Shown here piece after piece: positions 1 through 7,863 of a DNA stretch of 10,816 nt. Origin of the DNA: Bacteroidales bacterium (GTDB lineage: Bacteria; Bacteroidota; Bacteroidia; Bacteroidales; UBA932); the NCBI GenBank assembly GCA_024683255.1, contig JAIKYL010000223.1, positions 1-10,816 of the forward strand, written 5' to 3'. A program made the translations under genes and the position numbers. The notes beneath the pieces were generated by a model. It did no database searches and had not been told where the DNA came from. It saw only the letters and a list, made by a program, of their open reading frames with translations. How positions within the stretch are numbered: position 1 is the first letter of the stretch; the number at the start of each line of letters is the position of its first letter.

Positions 1-1
1 C

Positions 2-2803
2 AAGCTGGACATGGTGGTGCAGACCCTCCCGGACGGAGCCTCTTCGCCCACCATCTTCAAGTTCAGCGCCGACGACATGCCCATCATGATCCTGTCGGCC
101 ACGGCCGACCAGAGCGTGAGCGCCCTGGACAAGATCCTGGATGACAAGGTGGCCACCCCGCTGGCCCGTGTGTCGGGTGTGGGTACGGTTTCCGTCTCCG
201 GCGCCCCCAACCGGGAAATCCAGGTCTATTGCGACCCGGTGAAGCTGGAAGCCTACGGGCTCAGCATCGCCTCCATCGCGCAGGTGATCGCCGCCGAGAA
301 CCGGAACGTGCCGTCCGGCAGCATCGACATCGGCTCGGAGACCTATACGCTCCGCATCACCAAGGAATTCAAGGACCCGTCCGAGCTGCTGGACATTATC
401 CTGATGTCCTACAACGGGAACGCCATCTACCTGCGCGACGTGGCCCGCGTGTATGACGGCCTGGAAGAGAAGTCGCAGGAGTCCTACACCAACGGCGTCC
501 GCGGCGCCCAGATCATCATCCAGCGCCAGTCCGGCTACAACACCGTGAACGTAATCCGGGACGTGAAGAAGACCCTGGCCCGCCTGGAGCGGGACCTCCC
601 TTCGGACATCAGGATTACCACGGTGGTGGACTCTTCGGACAACATTCTCCGCACCATCAACTCCCTCAAGGAGACCATCGTCATCATCTTCCTGGTGGTG
701 ATGCTGGTAGTGTGGCTGTTCCTGGGCCGATGGAAGGCCACCTTCATCGTGGTGCTGTCCATCCCCATCGCCCTGCTGGCCTCGCTGCTGTACCTGTTTG
801 CCACGGGGAACACGCTTAACATCATCTCCATGAGCGCCCTGGCCATCGCCATCGGCATGGTGGTGGACGACGCCATCGTGGTGCTGGAGAACGTTACGTC
901 CCATCTGGACCGGGGAGAGAAGCCCAAGGAGGCCGCCGTACACGGCACCGCCGAGGTGGGTATCTCCGTAATCGCGTCCACCCTCACCATGCTGTGCGTG
1001 TTCCTGCCGCTCACCATGATTTCCGGCATGACGGGCATCATGTTCAAGCAGCTGGGCTGGATTGTGTCCATCATCATGATCGTGTCCACCACGGCGGCCC
1101 TTACCCTGGTGCCCATGCTGTGCTCCCTGCTCCTTACCAACGAGAACAAGAGCGGACGCCTGTATCACATGATCTTCGACCCCTGGAACAAGGTGCTGGA
1201 CAGCATCTCCAGCGGCTATTCCCGCCTCATCGCCTGGTGCATGAACCACAAGAAGCTCATCCTGCTGCTGGCGGTGGTTGTCTTCGTGGGCGTGCTGGCG
1301 CTGTACGGCCCCCGGATGAAGACCGAGTACTTCCCCACGCAGGACCAGGGACGTATAACCGTATCGGCCGAACTGCCCATCGGCACGGCGCAGGAAGTTA
1401 CCGCCGGCGTGGCCGCCCGCATCTACGAGAAGGTGGTGGCCGACGTGCCGGAAATCCGCGTCATCAGCTATAACTTCGGCCAGGCCGATGCCGACAACGC
1501 CTTTGCCTCCATGCGGAACAACGGCGCCTACCTCATTTCCATGAACATCAACGTGGGCTCCATGGAGGAACGCAAGCGCTCCACCTCCGAGCTGGCCGAT
1601 ATCATCCGGGAAGACCTGGCCCTGTTCCCCGAGCTAAACCGCGCCACCGTCACGGAAGGCGGAATGGGCATGGGCGGCCGTTCCAGCGTGGTTCTGGAAA
1701 TCTACGGCTACGATTTTGAGGCCACCGAGAATGTGGCCCGCGACATCCGGGCCCGGATGCTGGAGAATCCGGCGTTTGCGCAGGTGATGATAAGCCGGGA
1801 CCAGTACATCCCCGAATACGAGGTGGACTTCGACCGCGAGAAACTGGCGCTGAACGGGCTCACCTCCACCACCGCGGCGGCTGCCGTGAGTGCCGCCATG
1901 AGCGGAACCGTGGCCTCCTTCTACCGCGAAGACGGTGAAGAGTACAACATCCGCGTGCGCTTTGCCCCGGAATTCCGCCGGAGCGTGGAGGACATAGAGA
2001 ACATCCTCATCTACAATCCCCAGGGCCGGGGCGTCAAGGTGCGTGACCTGGGCCGGATCGTGGAATCCAAGGTGCCGCCCACCATCCAGCGCAAAAACCG
2101 TGAGCGTTACATCTCCGTAACCGGTATGATGGCCCGCGGGATGGCCCTGAGCGACGGTGTGGAAACCGTCACCGCCCTGATGGAGGCCAACCCGCTTCCG
2201 CCGGAGATGTCCTGGCAGATCGGCGGTGACTACGAGGAGCAGCAGGACATGTTCTCCGACATGATCCTCCTGATGCTGCTCATCATCATCCTGGTGTATA
2301 TGGTCATGGCCTCCCAGTTCGAATCCTTCATGGGACCGTTCGTGATCATGTTCTCCATCCCGTTCGCCCTCACGGGCGTGGCGCTTGGCAACCTGATCCA
2401 TTCGCAGGCCGTGGGCGTGATGTCCCTTATCGGCATCATCATCCTGCTGGGTATCGTGGTCAAGAACGGTATCGTGCTCATCGACTACACCATCCTGTGC
2501 CAGGAGCGGGGCATGAGCGTGCGGGATTCTTCCGTAACGGCCGCCAAGAGCCGTCTGCGCCCCATCCTGATGACCACCCTCACTACGGTGCTGGGTATGC
2601 TGCCCATGGCGATGGGTACCGGCGAAGGCTCCGAGATGTGGCGCGGCCTGGGTATCACCGTAGCCTGGGGCCTGAGCATTTCCACCCTCATCACCCTGGT
2701 GCTCATCCCGGTGCTGTACTGCGGTTTCACCGAGCATCGCGCCAAGCGCAAGGCCCGCAAGGCCGCCCGCCAGGCAGCCAGGCAAAGCCCCGCAACAGAA
2801 TAA
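2..2803 (+). CDS. HAE1-family RND efflux transporter, inner-membrane subunit (5' partial)
   Basis: This is the proton-driven pump subunit of a tripartite efflux system in the AcrB/MexB class; the substrate cannot be read from the sequence. The frame is open from base 2, and the ATG at 11 is internal. Counting residues from that ATG, the paired aspartates of transmembrane helix 4 (GMVVDDAIVVLENV) are residues 286-287 and the helix 10 lysine (VVKNGIVL) is residue 818. These align with AcrB D407/D408 and K940 at an offset of about 121, so roughly 120 N-terminal residues lie outside the window. The DD plus K relay and the segment MASQFESFMGPF argue for the HAE1 (organic substrate) class rather than the CusA-type metal class. 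Hydrophobic helices cluster near residues 216-235, 275-295, 330-380 and 750-890, in the two-repeat RND layout. The tail is Arg/Lys/Ala-rich. The membrane-fusion and outer-membrane partners are probably upstream, outside the window. Confidence 0.95.
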   Translation, partial: KLDMVVQTLPDGASSPTIFKFSADDMPIMILSATADQSVSALDKILDDKVATPLARVSGVGTVSVSGAPNREIQVYCDPVKLEAYGLSIASIAQVIAAENRNVPSGSIDIGSETYTLRITKEFKDPSELLDIILMSYNGNAIYLRDVARVYDGLEEKSQESYTNGVRGAQIIIQRQSGYNTVNVIRDVKKTLARLERDLPSDIRITTVVDSSDNILRTINSLKETIVIIFLVVMLVVWLFLGRWKATFIVVLSIPIALLASLLYLFATGNTLNIISMSALAIAIGMVVDDAIVVLENVTSHLDRGEKPKEAAVHGTAEVGISVIASTLTMLCVFLPLTMISGMTGIMFKQLGWIVSIIMIVSTTAALTLVPMLCSLLLTNENKSGRLYHMIFDPWNKVLDSISSGYSRLIAWCMNHKKLILLLAVVVFVGVLALYGPRMKTEYFPTQDQGRITVSAELPIGTAQEVTAGVAARIYEKVVADVPEIRVISYNFGQADADNAFASMRNNGAYLISMNINVGSMEERKRSTSELADIIREDLALFPELNRATVTEGGMGMGGRSSVVLEIYGYDFEATENVARDIRARMLENPAFAQVMISRDQYIPEYEVDFDREKLALNGLTSTTAAAAVSAAMSGTVASFYREDGEEYNIRVRFAPEFRRSVEDIENILIYNPQGRGVKVRDLGRIVESKVPPTIQRKNRERYISVTGMMARGMALSDGVETVTALMEANPLPPEMSWQIGGDYEEQQDMFSDMILLMLLIIILVYMVMASQFESFMGPFVIMFSIPFALTGVALGNLIHSQAVGVMSLIGIIILLGIVVKNGIVLIDYTILCQERGMSVRDSSVTAAKSRLRPILMTTLTTVLGMLPMAMGTGEGSEMWRGLGITVAWGLSISTLITLVLIPVLYCGFTEHRAKRKARKAARQAARQSPATE

Positions 2804-2810
2804 TGTCAAT

Positions 2811-2836
2811 GTCATTCTGAACGAAGTGAAGAATCT
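2811..2836 (+). repeat. 26-bp dispersed palindromic repeat, copy A
   Basis: This unit starts GTCATTCTGAACG and ends AAGTGAAGAATCT, and it is identical over 26 bp to the copy at 7838-7863. It is an imperfect palindrome: ATTCT pairs with AGAAT, and AC pairs with GT around a GAA loop. It fills most of the 36-nt gap between the RND pump gene and the PII-like gene. It closely resembles a short repeat that I recognise from many bacterial genomes, where spurious translations read as SERSEES. No mobility protein is encoded here. Confidence 0.85.
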
Positions 2837-2839
2837 ATT

Positions 2840-3133
2840 ATGAAAGCTATATTTGTCGTTTACAATCAGGCTTACAATCAAGAGATTGTAGAACTGCTGG
2901 AGAAGATGGGACAGCGGGGTTATACCGTTTGGGAAGAGATTGGCGGACGGGGCTCCGTGGACGGTGAACCGCATCTGGGCAACCACGCCTGGCCCACGCA
3001 GAACCACGCCGTCCTGTCGGTGGTGGAGGACTCCCTGGCGCCTTCCGTTATGGAGGCGCTCCGCCAACTGGATGCCGATAACCCCAAGTTGGGCCTGCGC
3101 GCTTATGTGCTTCCTGTGGAAGCGGCATTGTAA
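2840..3133 (+). CDS. Small PII-like protein next to an RND pump
   Basis: This 97-residue protein begins MKAIFVVYNQAYNQEIVELL and carries the core segment WEEIGGRGSVDGEP near residues 31-44, followed by HAWPTQNHAVLSVV. The size, the beta-alpha-beta start and the second beta-alpha-beta half ending LRAYVLPVE suggest the ferredoxin-like fold of the PII/CutA superfamily. Small PII-like proteins beside RND efflux genes are known (the group called PII-NG was linked to heavy-metal RND pumps). I assign it there by resemblance and context, not by alignment. The classic uridylylated T-loop tyrosine motif of GlnB/GlnK is not visible, so direct nitrogen signalling is unlikely. It lies 36 nt after the pump gene and is probably co-transcribed with it. 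A role in sensing or modulating the pump is inference. ATG 2840 is the only plausible start. Confidence 0.8.
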   Translation: MKAIFVVYNQAYNQEIVELLEKMGQRGYTVWEEIGGRGSVDGEPHLGNHAWPTQNHAVLSVVEDSLAPSVMEALRQLDADNPKLGLRAYVLPVEAAL

Positions 3134-3142
3134 AAAAATGTT

Positions 3143-3150
3143 TATATTTG
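3143..3150 (+). promoter_or_regulatory. Bacteroidota -7 promoter element before trx operon
   Basis: The octamer TATATTTG matches the Bacteroidota -7 consensus TAnnTTTG exactly. It lies in an AT-rich stretch that begins at the stop of the PII-like gene, 20 nt before the thioredoxin ATG. No good TTTG -33 element is seen at the usual 19-21 nt upstream spacing, so the call rests on the -7 element and its position. It would drive the gene run from thioredoxin onward. Confidence 0.6.
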
Positions 3151-3170
3151 TGAATTAAATACTATTAATT

Positions 3171-3485
3171 ATGGCAAAAATTGCAACCAATACCACTTTC
3201 GAAGACCTGCTGCAGGACAGCCGGCTGGTGATTGTGGACTTCTGGGCCACCTGGTGCGGCCCGTGCCGGATGCTGTCTCCGCTGCTGGACGAGGTAGAGG
3301 AAGCCATGTCCGACAAGATAGTCGTGGTGAAGGTGAATGTGGACGATGCCGATGAGGTGGCCGCCCAGTTCCGCATCATGAACATCCCCACCCTGCTCTT
3401 CTTCAAGAACGGGCAAATCGTGGACAAGACCGTGGGCGCCATGCCCAAATCAGCCCTCATAGAAAGAATTAACGCAAATCTATAA
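3171..3485 (+). CDS. trxA: Thioredoxin
   Basis: A cytosolic dithiol-disulfide oxidoreductase of 104 residues, the usual length for a free single-domain thioredoxin and with no signal peptide. The active site WCGPC spans residues 28-32 inside the conserved VDFWATWCGPC strand-helix junction. The cis-proline follows as NIPT at 71-74, and a glycine turn (VGAMP) lies near the end. These are all the catalytic landmarks of the family. Electrons would come from thioredoxin reductase, which is not in the window. It is first in the eight-gene run, and its stop is 4 nt before the next start. Bacteroidota usually carry several thioredoxins, so the symbol denotes the family rather than a proven single trxA. 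Confidence 0.96.
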   Translation: MAKIATNTTFEDLLQDSRLVIVDFWATWCGPCRMLSPLLDEVEEAMSDKIVVVKVNVDDADEVAAQFRIMNIPTLLFFKNGQIVDKTVGAMPKSALIERINANL

Positions 3486-3489
3486 AGCA

Positions 3490-4179
3490 ATGAAAAAACT
3501 TTTAGCACTTGTTGCAGTGCTGTTTGCTTCTGCAACGCTGGCACACGCCCAGTTCGGTATCCTTGCCGGCATTAACTTCTCCAATACCAATTTATCCGCC
3601 ACCGAAATGTGGGAGCAGGCCAAGACGGTTACGCTCTTCCACGTGGGTGCCGCTTACAAGATCAACATGGGCATGGGCTTTGCCATCCAGCCGGCCCTCA
3701 CCTATGAGATGAAGGGTGCTTCCATTGAAGATTCCAAAAATGTGGCTGCTTTTACCGGAGCTCTTGACAGCAAATCCGGCTTCCTGGAGCTGGGTGTAGG
3801 TCTCCAGTGGGGTCCGGACCTGTTCATCGGCCGTCCGTTTGTGATGGTGCAGCCTTTCGTGGGCTACATGATTGCTCCTCAGGGCGACAAAACCAGCAGC
3901 TCATTCAATATCCTGGGCGTCAGTGCCACCACTAGCAGCTCCCAGTTGGATTCAGACCTGGAAAAAGCCAAGAACAAGCTGGAATACGGCTTCAGCATCG
4001 GCGCCGGTATCGAGCTCATCAAACACCTGCAGCTTTCCGTCCAGTATTTCATGAACCTGGGCAAGCTGTATAACAATGGCAAGGTGGATGGAACCCAGGT
4101 TTGGGACAGTGTGAAGAACAACTTCAACGATATCAACAACTACAACGGTGTCAAGGTAACCCTGGGTTACTTGTTTTAA
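3490..4179 (+). CDS. Outer-membrane beta-barrel protein (porin-like, small)
   Basis: A 229-residue protein with a clear Sec signal peptide. It has a Lys-Lys N-region, a hydrophobic core (LLALVAVLFASATL) and a probable signal peptidase I site after AHA at residue 20. The mature part alternates polar and hydrophobic residues in short stretches with aromatic ends, for example FGILAGINFS, GFAIQPALTYEM, FLELGVGLQW, YGFSIGAGIEL and VKVTLGYLF. It ends in phenylalanine, as outer-membrane barrel proteins usually do. This fits the small 8- to 10-strand outer-membrane beta-barrel families common in Bacteroidota. The ligand and role are unknown. The region near residues 140-165 is rich in Ser and Thr and probably forms an extracellular loop. 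It starts 4 nt after the trx stop, and its TAA overlaps the next ATG (TAATG), so translation is probably coupled. Confidence 0.85.
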   Translation: MKKLLALVAVLFASATLAHAQFGILAGINFSNTNLSATEMWEQAKTVTLFHVGAAYKINMGMGFAIQPALTYEMKGASIEDSKNVAAFTGALDSKSGFLELGVGLQWGPDLFIGRPFVMVQPFVGYMIAPQGDKTSSSFNILGVSATTSSSQLDSDLEKAKNKLEYGFSIGAGIELIKHLQLSVQYFMNLGKLYNNGKVDGTQVWDSVKNNFNDINNYNGVKVTLGYLF

Positions 4180-4712
4180 TGGGTAACAGACAAGCTGTCA
4201 TATTCTGTTCGGCTTCGTCGTCCATTGACCCGAAGTACAATCAGGCAGCGCGTGAACTTGTTCGCGCGCTGCATGCTTTGGGCTACTCGGTGACTTCGGG
4301 TGGCGGCAAGATCGGCACCATGGGAGCCATTACGGACGAATCCATCCGGTTGGGCGGGTCGCATGTGGCTGTGCTTCCCGGCTTCATGAAAGGCCTGGAG
4401 AATCCCGGAGTGTCGGAAGTGGTGTGGACGGAAACCATGAGCACGCGTAAGGAGCGGATGCGCCTTGGTTGCGATGTTGCCATCGCCCTGCCGGGCGGAA
4501 TCGGCACCCTGGACGAGGTAATTGAAACCCTGGTGCTCCGGAAACTGCACCGCTGGGAAGGGGAAGTGTACTTGCTGAACATAGACGGGTTCTATAACCC
4601 GCTGGTGACCCTGCTGGACCATTATGTGACAACCCGCATGATGGAACCGGAGGACCGCGCCCTGGTGCATGTGGCCGATACGCCGGCCCAACTTGCCGAA
4701 ATGCTGAAATGA
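4179..4712 (+). CDS. LOG-family nucleoside 5'-monophosphate phosphoribohydrolase
   Basis: A 177-residue member of the LOG (lysine-decarboxylase-like, TIGR00730-type) family. Biochemically studied members cleave the ribose-base bond of AMP or cytokinin ribotides. The diagnostic motif PGGIGTLDE lies at residues 105-113, preceded by TRKERM at 89-94. The nucleotide-binding loop SGGGKIGTMG spans 40-49. Older databases call such proteins lysine decarboxylases, which is wrong for the family. The frame stays open upstream to an ATG at 4101, but the ATG at 4179 is preferred. It overlaps the preceding stop (TAATG) and puts the first beta strand (AVIFCSAS) right at the N-terminus, as in the family. Its TGA overlaps the next ATG (ATGA). 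The physiological substrate in this organism is unknown. Confidence 0.92.
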   Translation: MGNRQAVIFCSASSSIDPKYNQAARELVRALHALGYSVTSGGGKIGTMGAITDESIRLGGSHVAVLPGFMKGLENPGVSEVVWTETMSTRKERMRLGCDVAIALPGGIGTLDEVIETLVLRKLHRWEGEVYLLNIDGFYNPLVTLLDHYVTTRMMEPEDRALVHVADTPAQLAEMLK

Positions 4713-5689
4713 GTTTAAACGAAATCAGGCAGTTCTTAAAACCGCTGATGGAGCGGGTGGAGGCGCGGATAGACGCGTCTCTCAGGAGTGATATTGCCCT
4801 TCTGGACGCCACCAACCGTTCCCTTCGGGAGAACGGCGGCAAGCTCCTCCGGCCCATGCTGGGCCTGCTGGTGGGCGGTGCCTGCGGCACGGTAAACGAA
4901 GACACCGTCCGTTATGCCGCCGCAACGGAACTGCTGCACAATTCCACCCTCCTGCACGACGACGTGGTGGACGGTGCAACGGAGCGGAGGGGCCTTCCCA
5001 CGGTGGCCACCCTCCTGAGCGGCCCGGCAGCCGTGCTTATCGGCGATTTCTGGCTGGTCCGCTGCATGCAAACCATCCTGGATGCAGACCGCTACAGCGA
5101 ACGGGTGCTCCGGATTTACGCCAAAACCCTGGCCGACCTGGCCGAGGGGGAACTCCTGCAGATGCAGAAGGCTTCGTCCGGAGACACCACGGAAGCGGAC
5201 TATCTCCGCATCATCTTCAGCAAGACGGCTTCCCTGTTTGAGGCGTCGGCTGTGGCGGCCGCCATCTCTGTGGGCGCCCCGGATAATTTCCGGGAGGCGG
5301 TGGGGGATTTTGCCCGCAACCTGGGTCTGGCGTTCCAGATCAAGGACGACATTTTTGACTACGATTCCCTCTCGGCCGAGGTGGGTAAACCGGTGGGTAT
5401 TGACTTGCAGGAGCAGAAGATTACCCAGCCCCTGCTGTGCGCCCTGGAAACGGTTTCGGAGGCCGAAGCCACCGCCGTGCGGAAAAAGGTGGTCCGTATC
5501 CTGGACCATCCGGAGCTATCGGCCGAAATAAGGGACTTCGTGCTTTCGCATGACGGCGTTTCCCTGGCATACCGGAAGCTGGATGAGCACATCGGCCGTG
5601 CCATCTCCTGCCTGGACGTGCTCCCGGACTCCCGAGAGAAGGGTTATTTGATTGAGCTGGCCCGCTATGTGGGCGAAAGAACCCGGTAG
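4709..5689 (+). CDS. Trans-polyprenyl diphosphate synthase (long chain)
   Basis: A 326-residue class I (E)-prenyltransferase that condenses isopentenyl diphosphate with an allylic diphosphate. The first Asp-rich motif LLHDDVVD has DDxxD at residues 84-88, and the second, QIKDDIFDY, has DDxxD at 213-217. GGKLLRP (43-49) supplies the diphosphate-binding Lys and Arg, and GKPVGIDLQEQKIT follows the second motif as expected. The first motif lacks the two-residue insertion of bacterial farnesyl synthases. The residue five positions before it is a small serine, which in this family allows long products. A hepta- to decaprenyl chain, probably the menaquinone side chain, is therefore likely. The exact length cannot be read from sequence. 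It overlaps the LOG gene by 4 nt (ATGA) and abuts the next gene. Confidence 0.93.
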   Translation: MSLNEIRQFLKPLMERVEARIDASLRSDIALLDATNRSLRENGGKLLRPMLGLLVGGACGTVNEDTVRYAAATELLHNSTLLHDDVVDGATERRGLPTVATLLSGPAAVLIGDFWLVRCMQTILDADRYSERVLRIYAKTLADLAEGELLQMQKASSGDTTEADYLRIIFSKTASLFEASAVAAAISVGAPDNFREAVGDFARNLGLAFQIKDDIFDYDSLSAEVGKPVGIDLQEQKITQPLLCALETVSEAEATAVRKKVVRILDHPELSAEIRDFVLSHDGVSLAYRKLDEHIGRAISCLDVLPDSREKGYLIELARYVGERTR

Positions 5690-6673
5690 ATGGTAACGGT
5701 ATACGGGAATACGGAACTGGTGAACGCCCTGCATCAGATGGCTCAAAGCGGTAATGTTCCGCATGCCATGCTGCTGCACGAGGACGACGGCGGCGGCGCC
5801 TTCCCGCTGGTGCTCAATTTCCTGGAAGATCTTTACGGCGGTTCTCCCCGCGTGCAGAAGCTCATCCACCCGGACATCCACTTTGTCTTTCCCGTTGCCG
5901 GGCCGGACAAACCGGTGTCGCTCCAGTTCATCGGCCCTTTCCGGGAGCTGCTGCTGGAGAATCCTTATTTCTTTGAAAACGAGCTTTACGGGGCCATCGG
6001 CATAGAAGGGAAACAGAGCAACATTTCCGTGCATGAAGCCCGTTCCGTGCTGGACAGGCTCTCCCTTTCGGCTGTGGAAGGCGGTTGGCGTACTGTGGTG
6101 ATGTACCTGCCGGAAAAGATGAACATGCAGGCGGGTAACGCCCTCCTCAAAATGGTGGAGGAACCGCCGGTGGGAACGCTGTTCCTGCTCATTACCCATG
6201 CCCCGGAGAAGGTGCTCACAACCATTTCTTCCCGCTGCCTGCATCTTAGGGTGCAACCCCTCACCCCGGAGGCGGAATTGCAGGTGCATGCCCGGGAAGC
6301 GGCCGGGGACGCTGTTCTGGCCGATCTGTTCCACGACCTGCTTAACGCCCTGGTGGAGAAGGACCTGCTGGGGGCCCTGGAAACGGGGGAGGCCGTGGCG
6401 GCTTTGGAATCGCGGGAACGGCAGAAAGCTTTTTGCCGGGTGGCCTCACGGGATCTCCGGATCCTGTTCCTGCTACAGCAGAAAATGCCGGCCCTCACCC
6501 ATGTGAAGGCCGACGAAGAAGATTATTACAAGCGGATGGCGGCTGCTTTGAAGCCCGCTTTTCCGCGCCTGGCCCTCTCTTGCCTGGACAGGGCCCAGCT
6601 CCTTATAGAGCGCAACGTGAATCAGAAAATCCTGTTCACCGACATGGTGAACCAACTATATATCCGCATTTGA
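5690..6673 (+). CDS. holB: DNA polymerase III subunit delta' (clamp loader), degenerate
   Basis: A 327-residue AAA+ clamp-loader subunit of the replisome. Recognisable segments are VPHAMLL (residues 23-29), HPDIHFVFPV (60-69), NALLKMVEEPP after the sensor region, and the arginine-finger motif SRC at 181-183 with its context TTISSRCLHL. This is the delta' signature. Two usual parts are missing. The P-loop position (30-39) reads HEDDGGGAFP, with no GKS/GKT. The four-cysteine zinc module that normally sits between the P-loop and the HPD motif is gone, leaving a short linker (residues 45-59) with no cysteine. Delta' does not hydrolyse ATP even in E. coli, so loss of the P-loop is tolerable. The retained SRC suggests it still serves its neighbouring ATPase subunit. 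The gene follows the prenyl synthase stop directly (TAG then ATG). Confidence 0.9.
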   Translation: MVTVYGNTELVNALHQMAQSGNVPHAMLLHEDDGGGAFPLVLNFLEDLYGGSPRVQKLIHPDIHFVFPVAGPDKPVSLQFIGPFRELLLENPYFFENELYGAIGIEGKQSNISVHEARSVLDRLSLSAVEGGWRTVVMYLPEKMNMQAGNALLKMVEEPPVGTLFLLITHAPEKVLTTISSRCLHLRVQPLTPEAELQVHAREAAGDAVLADLFHDLLNALVEKDLLGALETGEAVAALESRERQKAFCRVASRDLRILFLLQQKMPALTHVKADEEDYYKRMAAALKPAFPRLALSCLDRAQLLIERNVNQKILFTDMVNQLYIRI

Positions 6674-6674
6674 C

Positions 6675-7835
6675 ATGGACTGGAACAACGAATCCATACA
6701 ATACGACTGTTTCCGGGGCTGTACCGTAACCACGGACGAGGAGACCCTGGAACGGGATATCCGTTACCGTCAGGGTTGCTGCAAGCTTGAGGTGTACAAT
6801 TACCTCAAGGGCATCCCACAGGAGCAGTTCAATTCCTACTTTGAGGTGCGTTTCAAGAATACCCGGAAGGGATTCTATGTGAATGCATCCGGCCAGAGCA
6901 TCAAAACCGGTGACCTGGTGGTGGTGGAGGCCGCCACGGGGCATGATCTGGGAATCGTGACGCTGGAAGGTCCCATCGTGGGCCGGCAGATGAAGTGCAA
7001 GGGCGTGGACCCGGAGACGACGGAAATCCGGAAAATCTACCGCAAAGCGCGTCCATACGACATAGAGCGTTGGCAGGAAGCCATAGCCCGGGAACAGGAA
7101 ACCATGATCCGCTCCCGCGTACTGGCCAATAACCTGGGCCTGGAAATGAAAATCGGCGATGTGGAATTCCAGGGCGACGGCACCAAGGCCATCTTCTATT
7201 ACATTGCCGATGGCCGCGTGGACTTCCGTCAGCTCATCAAGGATTTTGCCGAAGAGTTCCACATCCGCGTGGAGATGAAGCAGATCGGCGCCCGCCAGGA
7301 GGCCGGTCTCATCGGTGGACTGGGCGTATGCGGCCGGGAGCTGTGCTGCGCCAATTATATCACGGAGTTTAAGTCCATTACCACATCGGCCGCCCGTACG
7401 CAGGATCTTTCCCTGAATCCGCAGAAACTGGCCGGTCAGTGCGGCAAGCTCAAATGCTGCCTCAATTATGAGGTGGCGGCATATCTGGACGCCCATTCCC
7501 GCATTCCTAAGGTTACGGAGCCGCTGGAACTGGAAGACGGACAGGCCTGGCTGGTAAAGACGGACATCCTTTCCGAAACGCTCTATTTCTCCTACGAGAA
7601 AGGCTCTCTGGCCCAGATGTTTCCGCTGTCGGCCGAGGAGGTGAAGGAAATCCAGGAAATGAACCGCCGGGGAGAAAGACCCGAAACCCTTCGTCAGGAA
7701 GAAGTGGTTGCTCCTGAGTTCATAACGGGTATGGACGATGCCATCAACCGCTTTGATCCGGAAAAGAAAAAACGCCGCCGCAAGAACCGTGGTCGCAACC
7801 GGAAACCCGGTCAGAAGCCCTCCGGCGCCGAATAA
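6675..7835 (+). CDS. ricT: PSP1-domain protein, RicT/YaaT family
   Basis: A 386-residue protein with the PSP1 C-terminal domain that defines RicT (YaaT) of Bacillus. There RicT works with RicA and RicF, carries iron-sulfur clusters and promotes mRNA maturation. The diagnostic cysteine sets are present: CGRELCC (C219, C224, C225) and CGKLKCC (C256, C261, C262), set in IGGLGVCGRELCCANY and GQCGKLKCCLNYE. The N-terminal 25 residues hold two extra Cys (YDCFRGC). The last 40 residues are a highly basic tail (KKKRRRKNRGRNRK), which may bind nucleic acid. RicA and RicF homologues are not in the window, and I would not expect the Bacillus complex in Bacteroidota, so the molecular role here is open. 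It starts 1 nt after the holB stop and precedes gldH, a linkage I associate with Bacteroidota. Confidence 0.93.
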   Translation: MDWNNESIQYDCFRGCTVTTDEETLERDIRYRQGCCKLEVYNYLKGIPQEQFNSYFEVRFKNTRKGFYVNASGQSIKTGDLVVVEAATGHDLGIVTLEGPIVGRQMKCKGVDPETTEIRKIYRKARPYDIERWQEAIAREQETMIRSRVLANNLGLEMKIGDVEFQGDGTKAIFYYIADGRVDFRQLIKDFAEEFHIRVEMKQIGARQEAGLIGGLGVCGRELCCANYITEFKSITTSAARTQDLSLNPQKLAGQCGKLKCCLNYEVAAYLDAHSRIPKVTEPLELEDGQAWLVKTDILSETLYFSYEKGSLAQMFPLSAEEVKEIQEMNRRGERPETLRQEEVVAPEFITGMDDAINRFDPEKKKRRRKNRGRNRKPGQKPSGAE

Positions 7836-7837
7836 TT

Positions 7838-7863
7838 GTCATTCTGAACGAAGTGAAGAATCT
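7838..7863 (+). repeat. 26-bp dispersed palindromic repeat, copy B, containing a start codon
   Basis: Identical over 26 bp to copy A at 2811-2836. It begins 2 nt after the ricT stop and runs through the first 11 bases of the following reading frame. Its internal GTG AAG AAT (7853-7861) is the start of the GldH-like lipoprotein. Reading its other frame gives the SERSEES peptide, which is a translation artefact. Confidence 0.87.

Noticed and set aside
1634..3067. A 477-codon open frame on the - strand under the RND pump and PII-like genes
   Set aside because: It is His/Gly/Asp-rich, with the composition expected of the complement of a GC-rich gene. It spans two genuine genes and an intergenic repeat, so it is a shadow.
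4101..4178. Possible longer start for the LOG-family gene at 4101
   Set aside because: The 26 extra residues are the barrel-protein gene read in another frame. ATG 4179 gives the family N-terminus and a TAATG junction.
2811..7863. Two identical 26-bp repeats as a CRISPR or part of an array
   Set aside because: The copies are 5 kb apart with genes between them, there are no regular spacers, and no cas genes are present.
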